A stretch of DNA of 7,728 nucleotides from Saprospiraceae bacterium (GTDB taxonomy: Bacteria > Bacteroidota > Bacteroidia > Bacteroidales > JAIPBB01), in the NCBI GenBank assembly GCA_021739805.1, contig JAIPBB010000263.1:1-7728 (forward strand), read 5' to 3'. Below the pieces are notes generated by a model, which made no database searches, was not told the origin of the DNA, and saw only the letters and a list, made by a program, of their open reading frames with translations. Below are positions 6,913 to 7,728 of this stretch, in pieces. The position numbers and the translations under genes were made by a program. The first letter of the stretch is position 1. Each line of letters starts with the position of its first letter.

Positions 6913-7728
6913 AATAGTGTTATTTATTATCATATTAACTGGATTTGTGCAAGTTTCATTTGCACAAATCCAGTTTAAAGATTCTACAGAAGCATATAAC
7001 TATTGGGCAAAACGAGGTATTATTGAAGTCTCCTATGCTTATATGCAAGATTATATCCTTACAGTAGGTGAAGATAAAGCGAAAGCTGAAAAAATTGGTA
7101 AAGACAAATACTTTGAACAATTTTTAAAAGATATTGATTCTAAAAAACTGTTGCCAGAGTTTACCCAAATTTCAACTTTACTTGAAAACAATTCATGGAG
7201 TGGAGCGGAAAAGAAACTTTTTAGTCCTTTAATAACGAATTTTGAGAATAAAACAACACTGGATGGAAAGTTTTTTAATACCACGAAGCCAGGCAGTGAA
7301 GACTTGGTAACTGTAATTCCTGGTCAAAACAATCTTAACCAAAATTGGAATTCAAAAATAGATGAGATACTTTCAAATTATAATGAATCTCTTTTATCAT
7401 TAAAAAAGGAGGAACCAAAAGTAACTGAAAGTAATCCTAAACCAAACAATTTAGAAAATAACCAGCCTCAGTCAGAAATAAAGCAATCAAAAGAAAAGAC
7501 CTATAGAAATCCTAAGCAGATACCTTGGCAAACATTTTTTTTATATGGTGTCATATTTATTATCGGAATTTTAATTGGTGGTATTTTTGTTTTTATTATT
7601 ACCAAAAACAAAATTAAATCAATTGTTAATGAAGAAGATAAAAGGAAGTACGATGATTATTCTCACGCTGCCAATAATAGTCCATATTTATTTAGCTATT
7701 TAAGTGTTGTTTACTTTTTACACAAGCA
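6905..7728 (+). CDS. Signal-peptide-bearing bitopic membrane protein, C-terminus cut by window end
   Basis: The frame stays open for 274 complete codons to the window end, so the C-terminus is missing. It begins with a signal peptide (residues 1-20: short basic start, hydrophobic core 4-15, cleavage site VSFA|Q after residue 20). Residues 21 to about 150 are probably a helical periplasmic region (for example GEDKAKAEKIGKDKYFEQF). Residues 153-207 are rich in Asn, Pro, Gln, Lys and Glu and look like a flexible linker. One strong membrane span lies at about 211-232, followed by Lys-rich KNKIK, so by the positive-inside rule the N-terminal part is periplasmic and the C-terminal part cytoplasmic. 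I recognise no family. Its topology would suit a link between the periplasmic lipoprotein and the cytosolic tubulin-like and Hsp70-like proteins. Start choice rests on the signal peptide and the 8-base overlap with the previous gene. A perfect 16-bp inverted repeat lies within its signal-peptide codons. Confidence 0.8.
   Translation, partial: MNKIVLFIIILTGFVQVSFAQIQFKDSTEAYNYWAKRGIIEVSYAYMQDYILTVGEDKAKAEKIGKDKYFEQFLKDIDSKKLLPEFTQISTLLENNSWSGAEKKLFSPLITNFENKTTLDGKFFNTTKPGSEDLVTVIPGQNNLNQNWNSKIDEILSNYNESLLSLKKEEPKVTESNPKPNNLENNQPQSEIKQSKEKTYRNPKQIPWQTFFLYGVIFIIGILIGGIFVFIITKNKIKSIVNEEDKRKYDDYSHAANNSPYLFSYLSVVYFLHK
6937..6975. repeat. Perfect 16-bp inverted repeat in the start of the fifth gene
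   Basis: AACTGGATTTGTGCAA (6937-6952) and TTGCACAAATCCAGTT (6960-6975) are perfect reverse complements with a 7-base spacer. In RNA a G-U and a U-A pair could extend the stem to 18 pairs with a UUC loop. It lies 25 bases after the ATPase stop codon and codes for residues 11-24 of the next protein, across the signal-peptidase site. No T-tract follows (TTTAAAGATTC), so it does not look like a standard terminator. It may protect or process the mRNA, tune expression of the fifth gene, or be a protein-binding site. Confidence 0.85.

Larger units (their letters stand above)
295..7728 (+). other. Five-gene operon: vWA lipoprotein, membrane protein, tubulin-like, Hsp70/actin-like, membrane protein
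   Basis: Five consecutive plus-strand genes are separated by 6 and 11 bases and then overlap by 8 bases twice, with no terminator-like hairpin plus T-tract between them. Such packing supports a single transcript and joint function. The order is cell-envelope lipoprotein, integral membrane protein, tubulin-fold putative GTPase, actin/Hsp70-fold putative ATPase, and signal-peptide-bearing bitopic membrane protein; the operon probably continues past the window end. Confidence 0.8.

Noticed and set aside
6937..6975. Intrinsic terminator between the ATPase gene and the fifth gene
   Set aside because: The stem is strong but no T-tract follows on the plus strand, and it lies inside the fifth coding frame, which continues intact with a good signal peptide and membrane span.

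Overview
The window is AT-rich and carries one compact, fully plus-strand gene cluster of five genes, the last cut by the window end. A Bacteroidota host (a flavobacterium or cytophaga-like relative) is suggested by the strong A/T codon bias, A-rich leaders with no clear Shine-Dalgarno sequence before the starts, TAA stops, and a Bacteroidota-style lipoprotein. This is an inference from style, not a taxonomic proof.

Layout: bases 1-294 are non-coding and hold a G+C-richer, structured island (about 117-245) with a UUCG-type hairpin and a long imperfect inverted repeat. Then follow: a lipoprotein with a von Willebrand A (vWA)-like domain (295-1593); a small three-helix membrane protein (1600-2049); a tubulin/FtsZ-superfamily protein with a GGTGAAG signature (2061-3563); a 1118-residue protein with an Hsp70/actin-type ATPase fold in its second half (3556-6912); and a protein with a signal peptide and one membrane span, running off the end (6905-7728+). 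Gaps are 6 and 11 bases and the last two junctions are 8-base overlaps, so the set looks like one operon whose products work together.

How they may work together (inference): a tubulin-like putative GTPase and an actin/Hsp70-like putative ATPase sit in the cytosol, two membrane proteins could connect them to the envelope, and a vWA lipoprotein on the outer side could bind metal-dependently to a partner. This resembles the membrane-remodelling system proposed for the FtsZ-like family FtsZl1, which was reported beside vWA proteins (Makarova and Koonin 2010). What stands out is a tubulin-fold and an actin-fold NTPase encoded side by side, translationally overlapped, with dedicated envelope partners. 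Function (envelope remodelling, conflict/defence, or other) cannot be decided from the sequence.

A second striking signal is a perfect 16-bp inverted repeat (6937-6975) inside the signal-peptide codons of the fifth gene, just after the stop of the ATPase gene.
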